Shown here: one piece after another, positions 56,484 to 64,000 of the stretch | How positions within the stretch are numbered: the stretch's first letter is position 1 | How the letters are laid out: each line of letters opens with the position of its first letter | Origin: Chitinophaga filiformis | GTDB lineage: Bacteria; Bacteroidota; Bacteroidia; Chitinophagales; Chitinophagaceae | Direction of reading: 5' to 3' | Length of the DNA stretch: 64,000 nt | Assembly (NCBI RefSeq): GCF_023100805.1 | Contig: NZ_CP095855.1 | Location: forward strand, 4,877,001-4,941,000 | Program-made: the position numbers and the translations under genes | The notes under the pieces: generated by a model | What the model saw: only the letters and a program-made list of their open reading frames with translations | Databases searched by the model: none | Told to the model about the DNA's origin: nothing

Positions 56484-59240
56484 ATGAAGAACTATCTACA
56501 ACTCACCTGTTTGTGCGCCCTTTTGTTGCTCATAAACTTATCTACCAGGGTCTATGGACAGCAGCAACAGACAGTAACAGGTACTGTAACAGACAAAACG
56601 ACTGGCAACCCTTTACCGGGAGTCACTGTCAGTGTAAAAGGCTCACTTGCCGGTACTATCACCGATGGTAGCGGAAATTTCAAATTCAACACAACCCGCC
56701 AGTTCCCTATCACACTGGTATTTTCCTCCGTGGGGTATAGCAGCGCCCCGGTGGTGGTGAACAACGCGGGTAACATTACTGTGCAACTCGCTTCTACGGA
56801 GATCCTGGGAGAAGAGATCGTAGTTGCCGCCAGCCGTGTGTCTCAAAGCATACTGGAATCACCCGTATCTATTGAGAAGCTTAATGCCACGGCCATACGG
56901 GAATCTCCTACCCCTAGTTTCTATGACGCCCTGCCGTCCCTGAAAGGCGTTGAATCCAGCGTACAGAGCCTTACTTTCCGTACCATTACCACCAGGGGCT
57001 TCAATACCAATGGTAATACCCGCTTTAACCAGCTGATGGATGGTATGGACAACCAGGCGCCGGGCCTCAACTTCTCAGTGGGTAACATTGTGGGCATTTC
57101 AGAACTGGATGTAGCCAGTGTTGAACTGCTGCCGGGTGCATCTTCCGCGCTCTATGGTGCAGGCGGTATGAATGGTACTTTACTGATGACCAGTAAGAGC
57201 CCCTTTGATTACCAGGGCCTGAGCCTGAAACTACAGGCTGGCGTTAATCATGTCGGCAAAAAACAACAGGACAATATCGGTTTCATCCCCGACATCACTG
57301 CACGTTATGCCAAAGCCTTCGGCAGGTTCGCCTTCAAGCTCAATTTCGGGTATATGAAAGCCGACGATTGGCAGGCCGTGGATTCTACGAATTTCGACAG
57401 GTTAAACCTGCGTACAAAGGCTGGTTTTTCTCATGCTACTGATCCTAATTACGACGGTGTCAACGTTTATGGTGACGAGATCACCACTACTTACGGTGCT
57501 TCAGCGGGATTACTTAATGGCCAGGCTGTATCCCGCACCGGTTACAGGGAAAGTGACCTGGTTGATTACAGCACACACAGCCTGAAGACAGGCGCCGCAT
57601 TCCATTATAAGATCACAGACAATACAGAGGCCATTGTCCAGGGTAACTGGGGAACGGGTACGACCGTGTACACCGGCTCTGACCGTTATTCCCTCCGTAA
57701 ATTCAACCTGGGTCAGTATAAGCTCGAAGTAAGAGGCAAACGCTTCTTCGTACGTGGTTATACCACCCAGGAACGTTCAGGGGAAGCATACAATGCTACT
57801 GCACTGGGCACCCTGCTGAACGAGGCTTATAATCCAAGCGTAGTCAGGGACAACGACGGTAACGTAACCGGTGGATGGTTTGCAGAATATGCATCCATTT
57901 ACAACCAGGCACGTATGGGCGTCTTTCCAGGTGCCCCGGGTGTAAAGACAGATGCACAGGCACATGCCATTGCCAGGTCTGTAGCTGACAGGAACAGACT
58001 GACGCCCGGTAGTGCAGCATTCAACCAAGCCAAAGAGACGATTACCAGCAACTATATCGGCTTTGGCGCGGGCAGGAACGGTGCTAAGTTCAACGATAAA
58101 ACAAACCTGTATCACTACGAAGGATTCTACGATTTCACCGATCATCTGAAAATACTGGAAGTACAGGCAGGCGCCGCTTTCCGCAGGTACTCCCTGAACT
58201 CTGACGGTACTATTTTTGACGATGGGGCCGGACGTATCAAGATCGATGAAGTAGGCGCCTACCTGCAGGTGGGTAAGAAACTGGTACAGGACAGGATCAA
58301 GCTGACAGGTTCTGTTCGCTATGACAAGAATGAGAATTTCGATGGCAGGTTTACGCCACGTATATCCGGTGTGTTTACCGTTGCGCCGCGTCATAATATC
58401 CGTTTGTCGTTCCAGACAGCTTACCGCAATCCTACCAACCAGGATCAGTACATCGATCTGCCTATCCGCGCCAATACCCGTCTGATAGGTGGTTTGCCCG
58501 AGCTGCTGAACAAGTACAACCTTTATAACAACAAGGGGTATACGCAGGCCAGCGTACAACGCTACGCTGCTACCGGCGATCCGACCCAGCTGCAACAATA
58601 CACTTTTGGCAAGTTCAGACCTGAAAGCGTAAGCGCCTATGAGATCGGCTACAAGGGCCTCATCAAGAACCGCCTGCTGATCGACGCTTATTACTATTAC
58701 AGCGCCTATAAGAACTTCCTTTCCTACACAGCACTGATACAGCCTACTGTACCGCTGGCACAGGATCCGACCCTGAGCAGCGCCAGGATATTTGCGACCT
58801 ACGTGAATAATCCTGAAAAGGTAAAAGCACAGGGCGGTGCTATAGGCCTGGATTACCTGATCAATAGCTGGACCCTGTCAGGTAACTTCTCTTACAATGA
58901 CCTTACAAACAATAAGGGAGAACTCGACAATGCCTTCAACACGCCTAAATATCGTTTCAATATCGGTGTGGCGAGTAAGAGCATCGCTAAAAACTTAGGT
59001 TTTAACGTAATGTATCGCTGGCAGGATGCTTTTGTATGGAGCTCCAGTTTTGTAAGAGGCACTGTATCTGCTTATAGTACTATAGATGCGCAGGTTAATT
59101 ACAGGATACCGAAGATCAGGGCAACAATCAAAGTGGGTGGGTCTAATATTACCAACCACTATTTCCAAACTTCTTATGGTAATCCGAAGGCAGGAGCGAT
59201 TTATTATACGGCGATCCTGTTTGATGATCTGTTGAAATAA
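56484..59240 (+). CDS. TonB-dependent receptor with CarboxypepD_reg-like domain
   Basis: The start at the ATG at 56484 (MKNYLQLTC) puts a signal peptide first (cleavage near 26, VYGQ); the frame extends upstream without any fitting signal. The 918-residue protein has a carboxypeptidase-regulatory-like domain (about 30-110, GTVTDKTTGNPLPGVTVSVKG), a plug (ISELDVASVELLPGASSALYGAGGMNGTLLM) and a 22-strand-type barrel ending in a TonB-receptor C-terminus (SYGNPKAGAIYYTAILFDDLLK). Unlike the SusC protein it has no SusD partner. The substrate is unknown. Confidence 0.9.
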   Translation: MKNYLQLTCLCALLLLINLSTRVYGQQQQTVTGTVTDKTTGNPLPGVTVSVKGSLAGTITDGSGNFKFNTTRQFPITLVFSSVGYSSAPVVVNNAGNITVQLASTEILGEEIVVAASRVSQSILESPVSIEKLNATAIRESPTPSFYDALPSLKGVESSVQSLTFRTITTRGFNTNGNTRFNQLMDGMDNQAPGLNFSVGNIVGISELDVASVELLPGASSALYGAGGMNGTLLMTSKSPFDYQGLSLKLQAGVNHVGKKQQDNIGFIPDITARYAKAFGRFAFKLNFGYMKADDWQAVDSTNFDRLNLRTKAGFSHATDPNYDGVNVYGDEITTTYGASAGLLNGQAVSRTGYRESDLVDYSTHSLKTGAAFHYKITDNTEAIVQGNWGTGTTVYTGSDRYSLRKFNLGQYKLEVRGKRFFVRGYTTQERSGEAYNATALGTLLNEAYNPSVVRDNDGNVTGGWFAEYASIYNQARMGVFPGAPGVKTDAQAHAIARSVADRNRLTPGSAAFNQAKETITSNYIGFGAGRNGAKFNDKTNLYHYEGFYDFTDHLKILEVQAGAAFRRYSLNSDGTIFDDGAGRIKIDEVGAYLQVGKKLVQDRIKLTGSVRYDKNENFDGRFTPRISGVFTVAPRHNIRLSFQTAYRNPTNQDQYIDLPIRANTRLIGGLPELLNKYNLYNNKGYTQASVQRYAATGDPTQLQQYTFGKFRPESVSAYEIGYKGLIKNRLLIDAYYYYSAYKNFLSYTALIQPTVPLAQDPTLSSARIFATYVNNPEKVKAQGGAIGLDYLINSWTLSGNFSYNDLTNNKGELDNAFNTPKYRFNIGVASKSIAKNLGFNVMYRWQDAFVWSSSFVRGTVSAYSTIDAQVNYRIPKIRATIKVGGSNITNHYFQTSYGNPKAGAIYYTAILFDDLLK

Positions 59241-59256
59241 TCTGATCTTATAGTGA

Positions 59257-59291
59257 AAAAAGCCCCGGGAAATACATCCCGGGGCTTTTTT
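59257..59291. terminator. Bidirectional intrinsic terminator
   Basis: A 13-bp perfect stem (59257-59269 with 59279-59291) has six A residues at one end and six T at the other, with a 9-nt loop. It lies between the convergent TonB receptor and glycosidase-like genes. Confidence 0.9.
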
Positions 59292-59311
59292 ATGTAGCTG
59301 CGGCATGTCTC

Positions 59312-60616
59312 CTATTTATTCTTTTCAGCCCACTCCCTCAGCATGGTAATGGTATCAAAGAGGACGCCTGCTTCTCCTCTGAAATCACCGGAGCCTTTGG
59401 GTTCGCCCGTCCGCACGTCATACCATTCATAAAAGCCGTTTTTTGCTATCGTTCTGCCAATGATGGGTTGCAATTCGTCCCAGGCTTCCTTTATAAATCC
59501 GTTGGCGATAAGGGCCTGTATCATTCGTCCGCCGAACCATGTCCAGTCACCGGCATTCTGGTATACATAGGGATGCATATTAGGAAATTCTGCTGCCGGA
59601 TATGGAGGATATACCGTTATGCCGATCGTCGCGAACTTTTCTTTGGCAGCAGCGTTTACCATCTGTTTGTTTATAACGGCAATTTCCTCCGGCTTGTGGA
59701 AGCCTGCCAGGATAGCACAGGCGGAACCGCCAGTGTACAGGATTTCTTTTTCTTTGAAAGATGCCGGAAATGGGCTGCCATCCAGGTAGAGGTGAGGGAT
59801 ATATTTTTTGTCGGCCGCCAGCCAGAGGTGCTTCCGCACGTTTTCCCTGATACGCCTGGCGACTACTGTCCAGTCCTGCGTAGCATGGTAGGCTGCGGGC
59901 TTTATGGCCAGGAAATCATTGATGGCTATCGCATACATGGCATTGTCGTAAATATCGCATGCCCATTTTGTCTTTGAATTAATAACCACGCCCCAACCTG
60001 TTTCTGGTTGAACGTCGCCCCAATCGATCGTGGTAGCGCCTTTAACCAGCCCGTATTTTTCAGTCCAGCGTTCGTTCAGAATGTATGCAAGCGCATCTTC
60101 CATTCTCCGGATAACCGTTTTTTCTCCTATTTTTTCCTGCAGGATGGATGTATCGCCGGTTACGTCTACGTATTTTCTGACAGCCTGTATCAGGGATGAT
60201 TCCTGGTCTGTTTCCACGGTATTTTTATGTGCTACCCAGTCAGGCGCCTGCGGGAAATAGCGGAATTCATAACCTACTGCCGCCTTTTTGATGTCTATAA
60301 AGCCATCTACAATATCTCCGCCGTTGCCCTGCATTTTGAAGAAGAGCAGCAGCATAGACCTTACTTTATCAGGGGCGTGTACCTTTAATGAACCCTTAAT
60401 GAATGTATTGAGATCCCGTATCCAGACCTCTCCATATGATGTTCCGGCGTTAAAACCGGTCAGCAGGCGCAATGCCCTGGCCTGGATGGAGTCCAGACGC
60501 TGATCGTTACGGATGATAAGGGACAAGTCCCGGTTGTTCGTTCCCTGTGCAAAGACAGGTGCCTGAAAGGCAGACAGAGAAAGAGAAGTGATCAGGAAAG
60601 CAATAAATAACCTCAT
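59312..60616 (-). CDS. Secreted six-hairpin glycosidase-like protein
   Basis: The 434-residue protein has a signal peptide (cleavage near 24, VFAQ). Motifs such as YGEVWIRDLNTFIKG, TVETDQESSLIQAV, TTIDWGDVQPETGW, NAGDWTWFGGRMIQALI and GSGDFRGEAGVLFD, spaced regularly among helices, resemble the (alpha/alpha)6 barrels of glycogen-debranching and related glycoside hydrolases. Acidic residues in VWIRD, DWGD and NAGDW are candidates for catalysis, but I cannot assign a GH family. It is likely periplasmic or outer-membrane associated. Confidence 0.6.
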   Translation of the reverse strand: MRLFIAFLITSLSLSAFQAPVFAQGTNNRDLSLIIRNDQRLDSIQARALRLLTGFNAGTSYGEVWIRDLNTFIKGSLKVHAPDKVRSMLLLFFKMQGNGGDIVDGFIDIKKAAVGYEFRYFPQAPDWVAHKNTVETDQESSLIQAVRKYVDVTGDTSILQEKIGEKTVIRRMEDALAYILNERWTEKYGLVKGATTIDWGDVQPETGWGVVINSKTKWACDIYDNAMYAIAINDFLAIKPAAYHATQDWTVVARRIRENVRKHLWLAADKKYIPHLYLDGSPFPASFKEKEILYTGGSACAILAGFHKPEEIAVINKQMVNAAAKEKFATIGITVYPPYPAAEFPNMHPYVYQNAGDWTWFGGRMIQALIANGFIKEAWDELQPIIGRTIAKNGFYEWYDVRTGEPKGSGDFRGEAGVLFDTITMLREWAEKNK

Positions 60617-60664
60617 ATATTGTTTGTTAAGACCTTGCAGCTAATGTACGAACATGAATTCACA

Positions 60665-60683
60665 TGTACAAACATTCTGTACA
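60665..60683 (+). promoter_or_regulatory. TGTACA-N7-TGTACA operator-like dyad
   Basis: TGTACA (60665-60670) and TGTACA (60678-60683) flank AACATTC. A related TGTACGAACAT lies at 60645-60655. The dyad covers the -33 area of the -7 box at 60706, the place for a repressor or activator site in the divergent 60617-60717 spacer. Confidence 0.4.
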
Positions 60684-60705
60684 GAGTGACAAAGTAAAGG
60701 ATGCT

Positions 60706-60713
60706 TATATTTG
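60706..60713 (+). promoter_or_regulatory. -7 element of the kinase-like gene promoter
   Basis: TATATTTG is a perfect TAnnTTTG ending 4 nt before the ATG at 60718. The transcript would have almost no leader or start at the ATG, a reason to check the start codon. Confidence 0.45.
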
Positions 60714-60717
60714 TGCC

Positions 60718-61731
60718 ATGCAACCCATTTTCCCAACCCTATATTCCACGCTCAGCCCTGCTGCCTTAGCTACTCATATCAGTCAGCAGTATACATTGGG
60801 CCCGGTTCAGTGTAAGTTCATTGTTCGCGGCGTAGGCGACACCTATTTAGTGACCACCGCCGACAAACAGTTCATTTTGCGTATTTACCGGCCTACCCAT
60901 CGTAGCCTGGTGCAGATCCGGGCGGAAGTCGAATTGCTGACAGCCCTTCATGCAGCCCAGGTATCGGTATCCTATCCGCTGGCAGATAAAGACGGCCACT
61001 ATATTCAGTCCCTGCCGGCAGCAGAAGGCACCCGTCATGCAGTGCTATTTACCTATGCCCAAGGTCGTTCCCACAATGTCCTGTCGGAGGCGCAGCTCGG
61101 CAACTTCGGCCGGGAAATGGCCCGTTTCCATAACATATCATCGCAGATACAGTTGAGTAACGACCGGTGGATTTTTGACCTGGAAACAACTTTGTTTCAG
61201 CCGCTGGCAGCAGTAAAAGATTATTTCGGTGAAGATCCTGCTACTTATGAGTGGTTATTGCAATCCGCAGAGAAAGTAAAGGCTTTCCTTAGACAGTTGG
61301 ATACCTCCCGTTTTTCCAATGGCTACTGCCATTTTGATTTTCTGCCAAAGAACTTTCACTTTGATGCACAGGACAATATCACCTTCTTTGACTTCGATTT
61401 CTTCGGAAAAGGATGGCTGGCTAATGATTTAATGACATTCCACCAGCAATTGCTTATCGATGCGCATCTCGGCCGCCTGACTGCGGAGCAGCGGGAGAAA
61501 ACATGGTCACTCTTTACAGACGCTTATCGCAGCGAACGGGCGCTCAGCGAAGAGGAACTGGCAGCTATCCCCTACCTGGGATTGGGTTTTTGGGTGTTTT
61601 ATATGGGTTTCCATGCTACGCACGATCAGTTTTATCCGTTTATGCAATCGCATATGCTACAGGGCAGATTCGCGCTGGTTCGTAAGTTGCTGGAGCAGGG
61701 ATGGAAGGAGGTGGATCTGGTTGGCAGGTAG
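60718..61731 (+). CDS. APH-fold phosphotransferase
   Basis: The 337-residue protein starts at the ATG at 60718 (MQPIFPTLYS); an upstream in-frame ATG would place it before the promoter. It has the aminoglycoside-phosphotransferase/homoserine-kinase-II fold: VRGVGDTYLVTT, FILRIYRPTHR (Lys/Arg-containing N-lobe), the catalytic loop GYCHFDFLPKNFHF and the metal-binding ITFFDFDFFGKG. Family members phosphorylate small molecules; nothing shows that this one inactivates drugs. The substrate is unknown. Confidence 0.82.
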   Translation: MQPIFPTLYSTLSPAALATHISQQYTLGPVQCKFIVRGVGDTYLVTTADKQFILRIYRPTHRSLVQIRAEVELLTALHAAQVSVSYPLADKDGHYIQSLPAAEGTRHAVLFTYAQGRSHNVLSEAQLGNFGREMARFHNISSQIQLSNDRWIFDLETTLFQPLAAVKDYFGEDPATYEWLLQSAEKVKAFLRQLDTSRFSNGYCHFDFLPKNFHFDAQDNITFFDFDFFGKGWLANDLMTFHQQLLIDAHLGRLTAEQREKTWSLFTDAYRSERALSEEELAAIPYLGLGFWVFYMGFHATHDQFYPFMQSHMLQGRFALVRKLLEQGWKEVDLVGR

Positions 61732-61741
61732 TATCCAATCA

Positions 61742-61760
61742 ACGAACATTCTCTGTTCGT
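61742..61760 (+). promoter_or_regulatory. ACGAACA-N5-TGTTCGT dyad
   Basis: Perfect 7-bp inverted arms (61742-61748 and 61754-61760) around TTCTC, 38 nt before the ATG at 61799. A weak -7 match TACATTTA follows. It shares ACRAACATTCT with the element upstream of the phosphotransferase gene, so both may bind the same regulator. Confidence 0.4.
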
Positions 61761-61798
61761 CAGAAAAAAGATATACATTTAGACCCCAACCTCAAAAC

Positions 61799-62155
61799 AT
61801 GAAAAAAGTATACTTATTCCTGCCGTTGTTAGCAGCCATCATCTTCATCTATAGTGCGTATCATCTTTTTACCATTCAGCTATCAGACTCCAGTCTAAAA
61901 ATTACAAGGGCATTTAAAGGATTTGACGACAAAGCAACAGATGATTATAGCAAACTTTTAGAAAAGTACCACACTAAAATTCAGGAACATAGCCGACAGG
62001 CAGACCTGGACCAAAGAATCTATTTCTGGTTGAGCTTTGGCGTAACAGCCCTCACAGCAGCAACAACATTAGTTACTTCTATTCAGGCCGCCCAGAAAGA
62101 CACTGACAAACCACGCAGTCCCAAATGGGTGGAGATGTCGCGTTATATAATTTGA
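61799..62155 (+). CDS. Small membrane protein with central coiled-coil-like region
   Basis: The 118-residue protein starts at the ATG at 61799 (MKKVYLFLP). It has a hydrophobic helix (4-26), a charged central stretch (about 35-72) and a second helix (about 73-93), then a short charged tail. No family is recognised. The start is preferred over the longer frame that overlaps the phosphotransferase gene. Confidence 0.6.
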   Translation: MKKVYLFLPLLAAIIFIYSAYHLFTIQLSDSSLKITRAFKGFDDKATDDYSKLLEKYHTKIQEHSRQADLDQRIYFWLSFGVTALTAATTLVTSIQAAQKDTDKPRSPKWVEMSRYII

Positions 62156-62242
62156 TACAGGAGTTCATTCGACAGTTAAAAGAAAATAACGGTTCACGTT
62201 TATAAAATTTCAACTTCTAAAAATCAGCTTAATTTAGACAGG

Positions 62243-62301
62243 TTAGGGAGCCATTTCCGGCGCCCCCTAAAATAGCGACGTCCCGGGGAAGGCCCCGGGA
62301 C
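62243..62301. repeat. Two adjacent hairpins after ychF
   Basis: First stem TTAGGG/CCCTAA (62243-62248 with 62265-62270); second stem GTCCCGGGG/CCCCGGGAC (62280-62288 with 62293-62301, 4-nt loop). No T-tract follows on either strand. They lie between a plus-strand gene and the end of ychF, so they may still end transcription. Confidence 0.5.
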
Positions 62302-62346
62302 ATCTTAGATTTGTTGTACCCCTCAGTGGATAAACCCTGAGTATCT

Positions 62347-63450
62347 TTATACGTTGAAACGGAAGTGCATTACATCACCATCGTTCACGACATATTCTTT
62401 ACCTTCTATACGTAAGCGGCCATTATCGCGGCACGCGGTTTCGGAACCATACTTCACATAATCCTCATAGGCGATCACCTCTGCCTTGATAAATCCTTTC
62501 TCGAAATCGGTGTGGATCACACTGGCAGCCTGAGGCGCCTTCCAGCCGGTGTGGATGGTCCAGGCCCTTACTTCCTGCACACCCGCTGTAAAGTAGGTAA
62601 TCAGGTTCAGGAGCTTGTATGCGGAACGGATCAGGCGGTTCAGACCTGGTTCAGTCAGGTTGTATTCGGAAAGGAACAGTTCTTTATCTGCCGGATCTTC
62701 CATTTCGGAGATCTGCGCCTCTATACTGTTGTTCATAACCACTACTGTAGCATTTTCAGCCTGAACAGAAGCCTGCAGCTGCTCGGAATATTTATTGCCG
62801 GTCAGCATGGAAGCCTCATCCACGTTTGCTACGTAAAGTACTGGTTTTTCCGTCAGCAGGAACAGGTCAGCGATCGCTACGCGGTCTTCCTTGCTCAATC
62901 CCAGCTCACGGATATTTTTACCTTTTTCCAGGTGCTCCTGGCATTGTTTAAGAATTTCGAACTCTCTTTTCGCCTTGGGATCACCACCGGTTTTCGCCAT
63001 TTTCTCGGTACGGGCGATCTTCTTCTCCACGCTTTCGAGGTCTTTCAGCTGTAACTCGGTGTCAATGATCTCTTTATCGCCTACAGGGTTGATAGCGCCT
63101 TCTTCCCTGAGAATATTATCGTCTTCGAAGCAGCGGATCACGTGTACGATGGCATCCACTTCACGGATATTGGCGAGGAACTTGTTACCAAGACCTTCCC
63201 CTTTACTGGCCCCTTTTACAAGGCCTGCGATGTCTACAAATTCAATAGTGGTTGGAACCACGCGGTTGGGCTTTACCAGCTCTTCCAGCTTTGCCAGCCT
63301 TTCATCCGGTACGTCTACAAGTCCTACGTTAGGTTCAATTGTACAGAAACGGTAATTGCTGGCCTGCGCCTTTGCGCTATTGCTTACCGCATTAAATAAA
63401 GTCGACTTTCCTACATTCGGCAATCCAACAATTCCTACTTGTAACGCCAT
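62347..63450 (-). CDS. ychF: Redox-regulated ATPase YchF/OLA1
   Basis: The 367-residue P-loop protein is the size of E. coli YchF (363). It has the G1 motif GLPNVGKST (9-17), VDIAGLVKGASKGEGLGNKF (switch II), NVDE in place of the GTPase NKxD, which gives ATP preference in this family, a helical insertion and a C-terminal TGS domain (AWTIHTGWKAPQAA, GDVMHFRFNV). It is conserved across life and binds ribosomes; its precise role is not settled. Transcribed alone. Confidence 0.96.
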   Translation of the reverse strand: MALQVGIVGLPNVGKSTLFNAVSNSAKAQASNYRFCTIEPNVGLVDVPDERLAKLEELVKPNRVVPTTIEFVDIAGLVKGASKGEGLGNKFLANIREVDAIVHVIRCFEDDNILREEGAINPVGDKEIIDTELQLKDLESVEKKIARTEKMAKTGGDPKAKREFEILKQCQEHLEKGKNIRELGLSKEDRVAIADLFLLTEKPVLYVANVDEASMLTGNKYSEQLQASVQAENATVVVMNNSIEAQISEMEDPADKELFLSEYNLTEPGLNRLIRSAYKLLNLITYFTAGVQEVRAWTIHTGWKAPQAASVIHTDFEKGFIKAEVIAYEDYVKYGSETACRDNGRLRIEGKEYVVNDGDVMHFRFNV

Positions 63451-63467
63451 TTTTTAAAAAATTTGCG

Positions 63468-63500
63468 CGAAGATAATGCTTTTTTAGCTATCAATGGCAA
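63468..63500 (-). promoter_or_regulatory. Probable promoter of ychF
   Basis: On the minus strand TTG (63498-63500) is followed after 22 nt by TATCTTCG (63468-63475), one mismatch from TAnnTTTG. The leader would be about 10 nt. Confidence 0.4.
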
Positions 63501-63561
63501 GTCGGCCGGAACTGATAGACTATAACACAGATTTATGTTTTTAATATTAAATTTTTGCCAT

Positions 63562-63569
63562 TAGATTTG
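63562..63569 (+). promoter_or_regulatory. -7 element upstream of the SpmA-like gene
   Basis: TAGATTTG is a perfect TAnnTTTG, 22 nt before the ATG at 63592. The -33 position is T-rich but without TTTG. Confidence 0.45.
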
Positions 63570-63591
63570 GCATTCAATCATTTCACACCAT

Positions 63592-64000
63592 ATGGCATTA
63601 AACTACGTCTGGCTGGCTTTTTTCCTGATCTCTTTTGTTGTGGCCGTCTGCCGGCTGATCTTCCTCCAGGATACTGCCGTGTTCTCTACGGTTATGAATG
63701 GCATGTTCGAGAGCGCCAAAACCGGGGCTGAGATCTCACTGGGCCTGGCGGGTATCATGACCTTCTGGCTGGGGATTATGAAAGTTGGGGAAAAAGGTGG
63801 AATGATCGGTATCCTGGCCAGGGCGGTAGACCCGTTCTTTTCCAAGCTCTTCCCTGGGATACCTAAAAAGCACCCTGCCATGGGCTCTATCCTCATGAAT
63901 TTCAGTGCAAATGCGCTGGGTCTGGACAATGCGGCCACTCCCGTAGGGCTGAAAGCGATGAAGCAGTTACAGGAGCTGAATCCTGAGCCGGATACTGCTA
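63592..64000 (+). CDS. SpmA-like nucleoside-recognition (Gate) domain membrane protein (3' truncated)
   Basis: The first 136 residues from the ATG at 63592 are seen; the gene runs off the window. The N-terminus is hydrophobic (LNYVWLAFFLISFVVAVCRLIF). It is followed by ESAKTGAEISLGLAGIMTFWLGIMK and MNFSANALGLDNAATPVGLKAMKQL, as in spore maturation protein A and related Gate-domain proteins. In Bacteroidota, which do not sporulate, these proteins often carry SpmA and SpmB parts in one chain; their role is unknown. The start codon follows a consensus -7 box. Confidence 0.85.
   Translation, partial: MALNYVWLAFFLISFVVAVCRLIFLQDTAVFSTVMNGMFESAKTGAEISLGLAGIMTFWLGIMKVGEKGGMIGILARAVDPFFSKLFPGIPKKHPAMGSILMNFSANALGLDNAATPVGLKAMKQLQELNPEPDTA

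Noticed and set aside
61742..61760. LexA/SOS box of the CGAAC-N4-GTTCG type
   Set aside because: The spacing is CGAAC-N7-GTTCG and the downstream genes have no link to DNA repair.
62280..62301. Fifth copy of the dispersed two-hairpin element
   Set aside because: Only the CCCGGG stem is similar; the linker CTACAAACA and second hairpin are missing.

Overview
The window looks like a chromosomal segment of a Bacteroidota bacterium, most likely a Chitinophaga-like member of the Chitinophagaceae. The evidence is type IX secretion (T9SS) C-terminal sorting domains of both kinds, a SusC/SusD pair, SprB-type adhesin repeats, DUF5686, DUF4302 and DUF3347 proteins, and promoters of the Bacteroidota form TTTG-N19/20-TAnnTTTG. 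No tRNA, rRNA, CRISPR array or transposase gene was seen. Both ends cut genes: a giant secreted repeat protein at the left and a SpmA/nucleoside-recognition membrane protein at the right.

Layout. 1-9.2 kb: the 3' part of a giant T9SS type-B surface protein, then a secreted ThuA/CBM6/beta-trefoil protein. 9.3-13.0 kb: serA, a lipoprotein serine hydrolase and a cation-diffusion-facilitator transporter. 13.2-20.3 kb: a nutrient-uptake operon (SusC, SusD, HExxH metallohydrolase lipoprotein, DUF4302 lipoprotein). 20.4-26.9 kb: a response regulator with a double-kinase hybrid sensor, then infC and thrS. 27-29.7 kb: a DUF3347 lipoprotein and a divergent ABC-F ATPase. 30-32.9 kb: an OmpR-type two-component system and a miniature RND adaptor lipoprotein. 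33-38.2 kb: trhO, small membrane proteins and a DUF5686 outer-membrane protein. 38.3-41.1 kb: methionine/sulfur genes metZ and osmC, divergent from metX. 41.1-41.6 kb: an island of nested tandem repeats and a very long palindrome. 41.7-47.8 kb: a heavy-metal RND efflux operon. 47.8-55.9 kb: two paralogous SprB-repeat adhesins. 56.5-62.2 kb: a TonB receptor, a six-hairpin glycosidase-like protein, an APH-fold kinase and a small membrane protein. 62.3-64 kb: ychF and the partial SpmA-like gene.

Main points for follow-up. (1) The two SprB adhesins share a 1653-bp block with no differences, flanked by 2.7% and 13% divergent segments, as expected from recent gene conversion. (2) A dispersed two-hairpin element occurs four times in non-coding DNA, with a compensatory base change in one stem. 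(3) A palindrome with 34-bp perfect arms lies beside a 162-bp-period tandem duplication. (4) A CusB-like adaptor has lost its lipoyl and alpha-hairpin segment yet keeps a signal peptide and lipobox; TTAA-repeat operators lie upstream of it and of the full efflux operon, suggesting one regulon under the adjacent two-component system.
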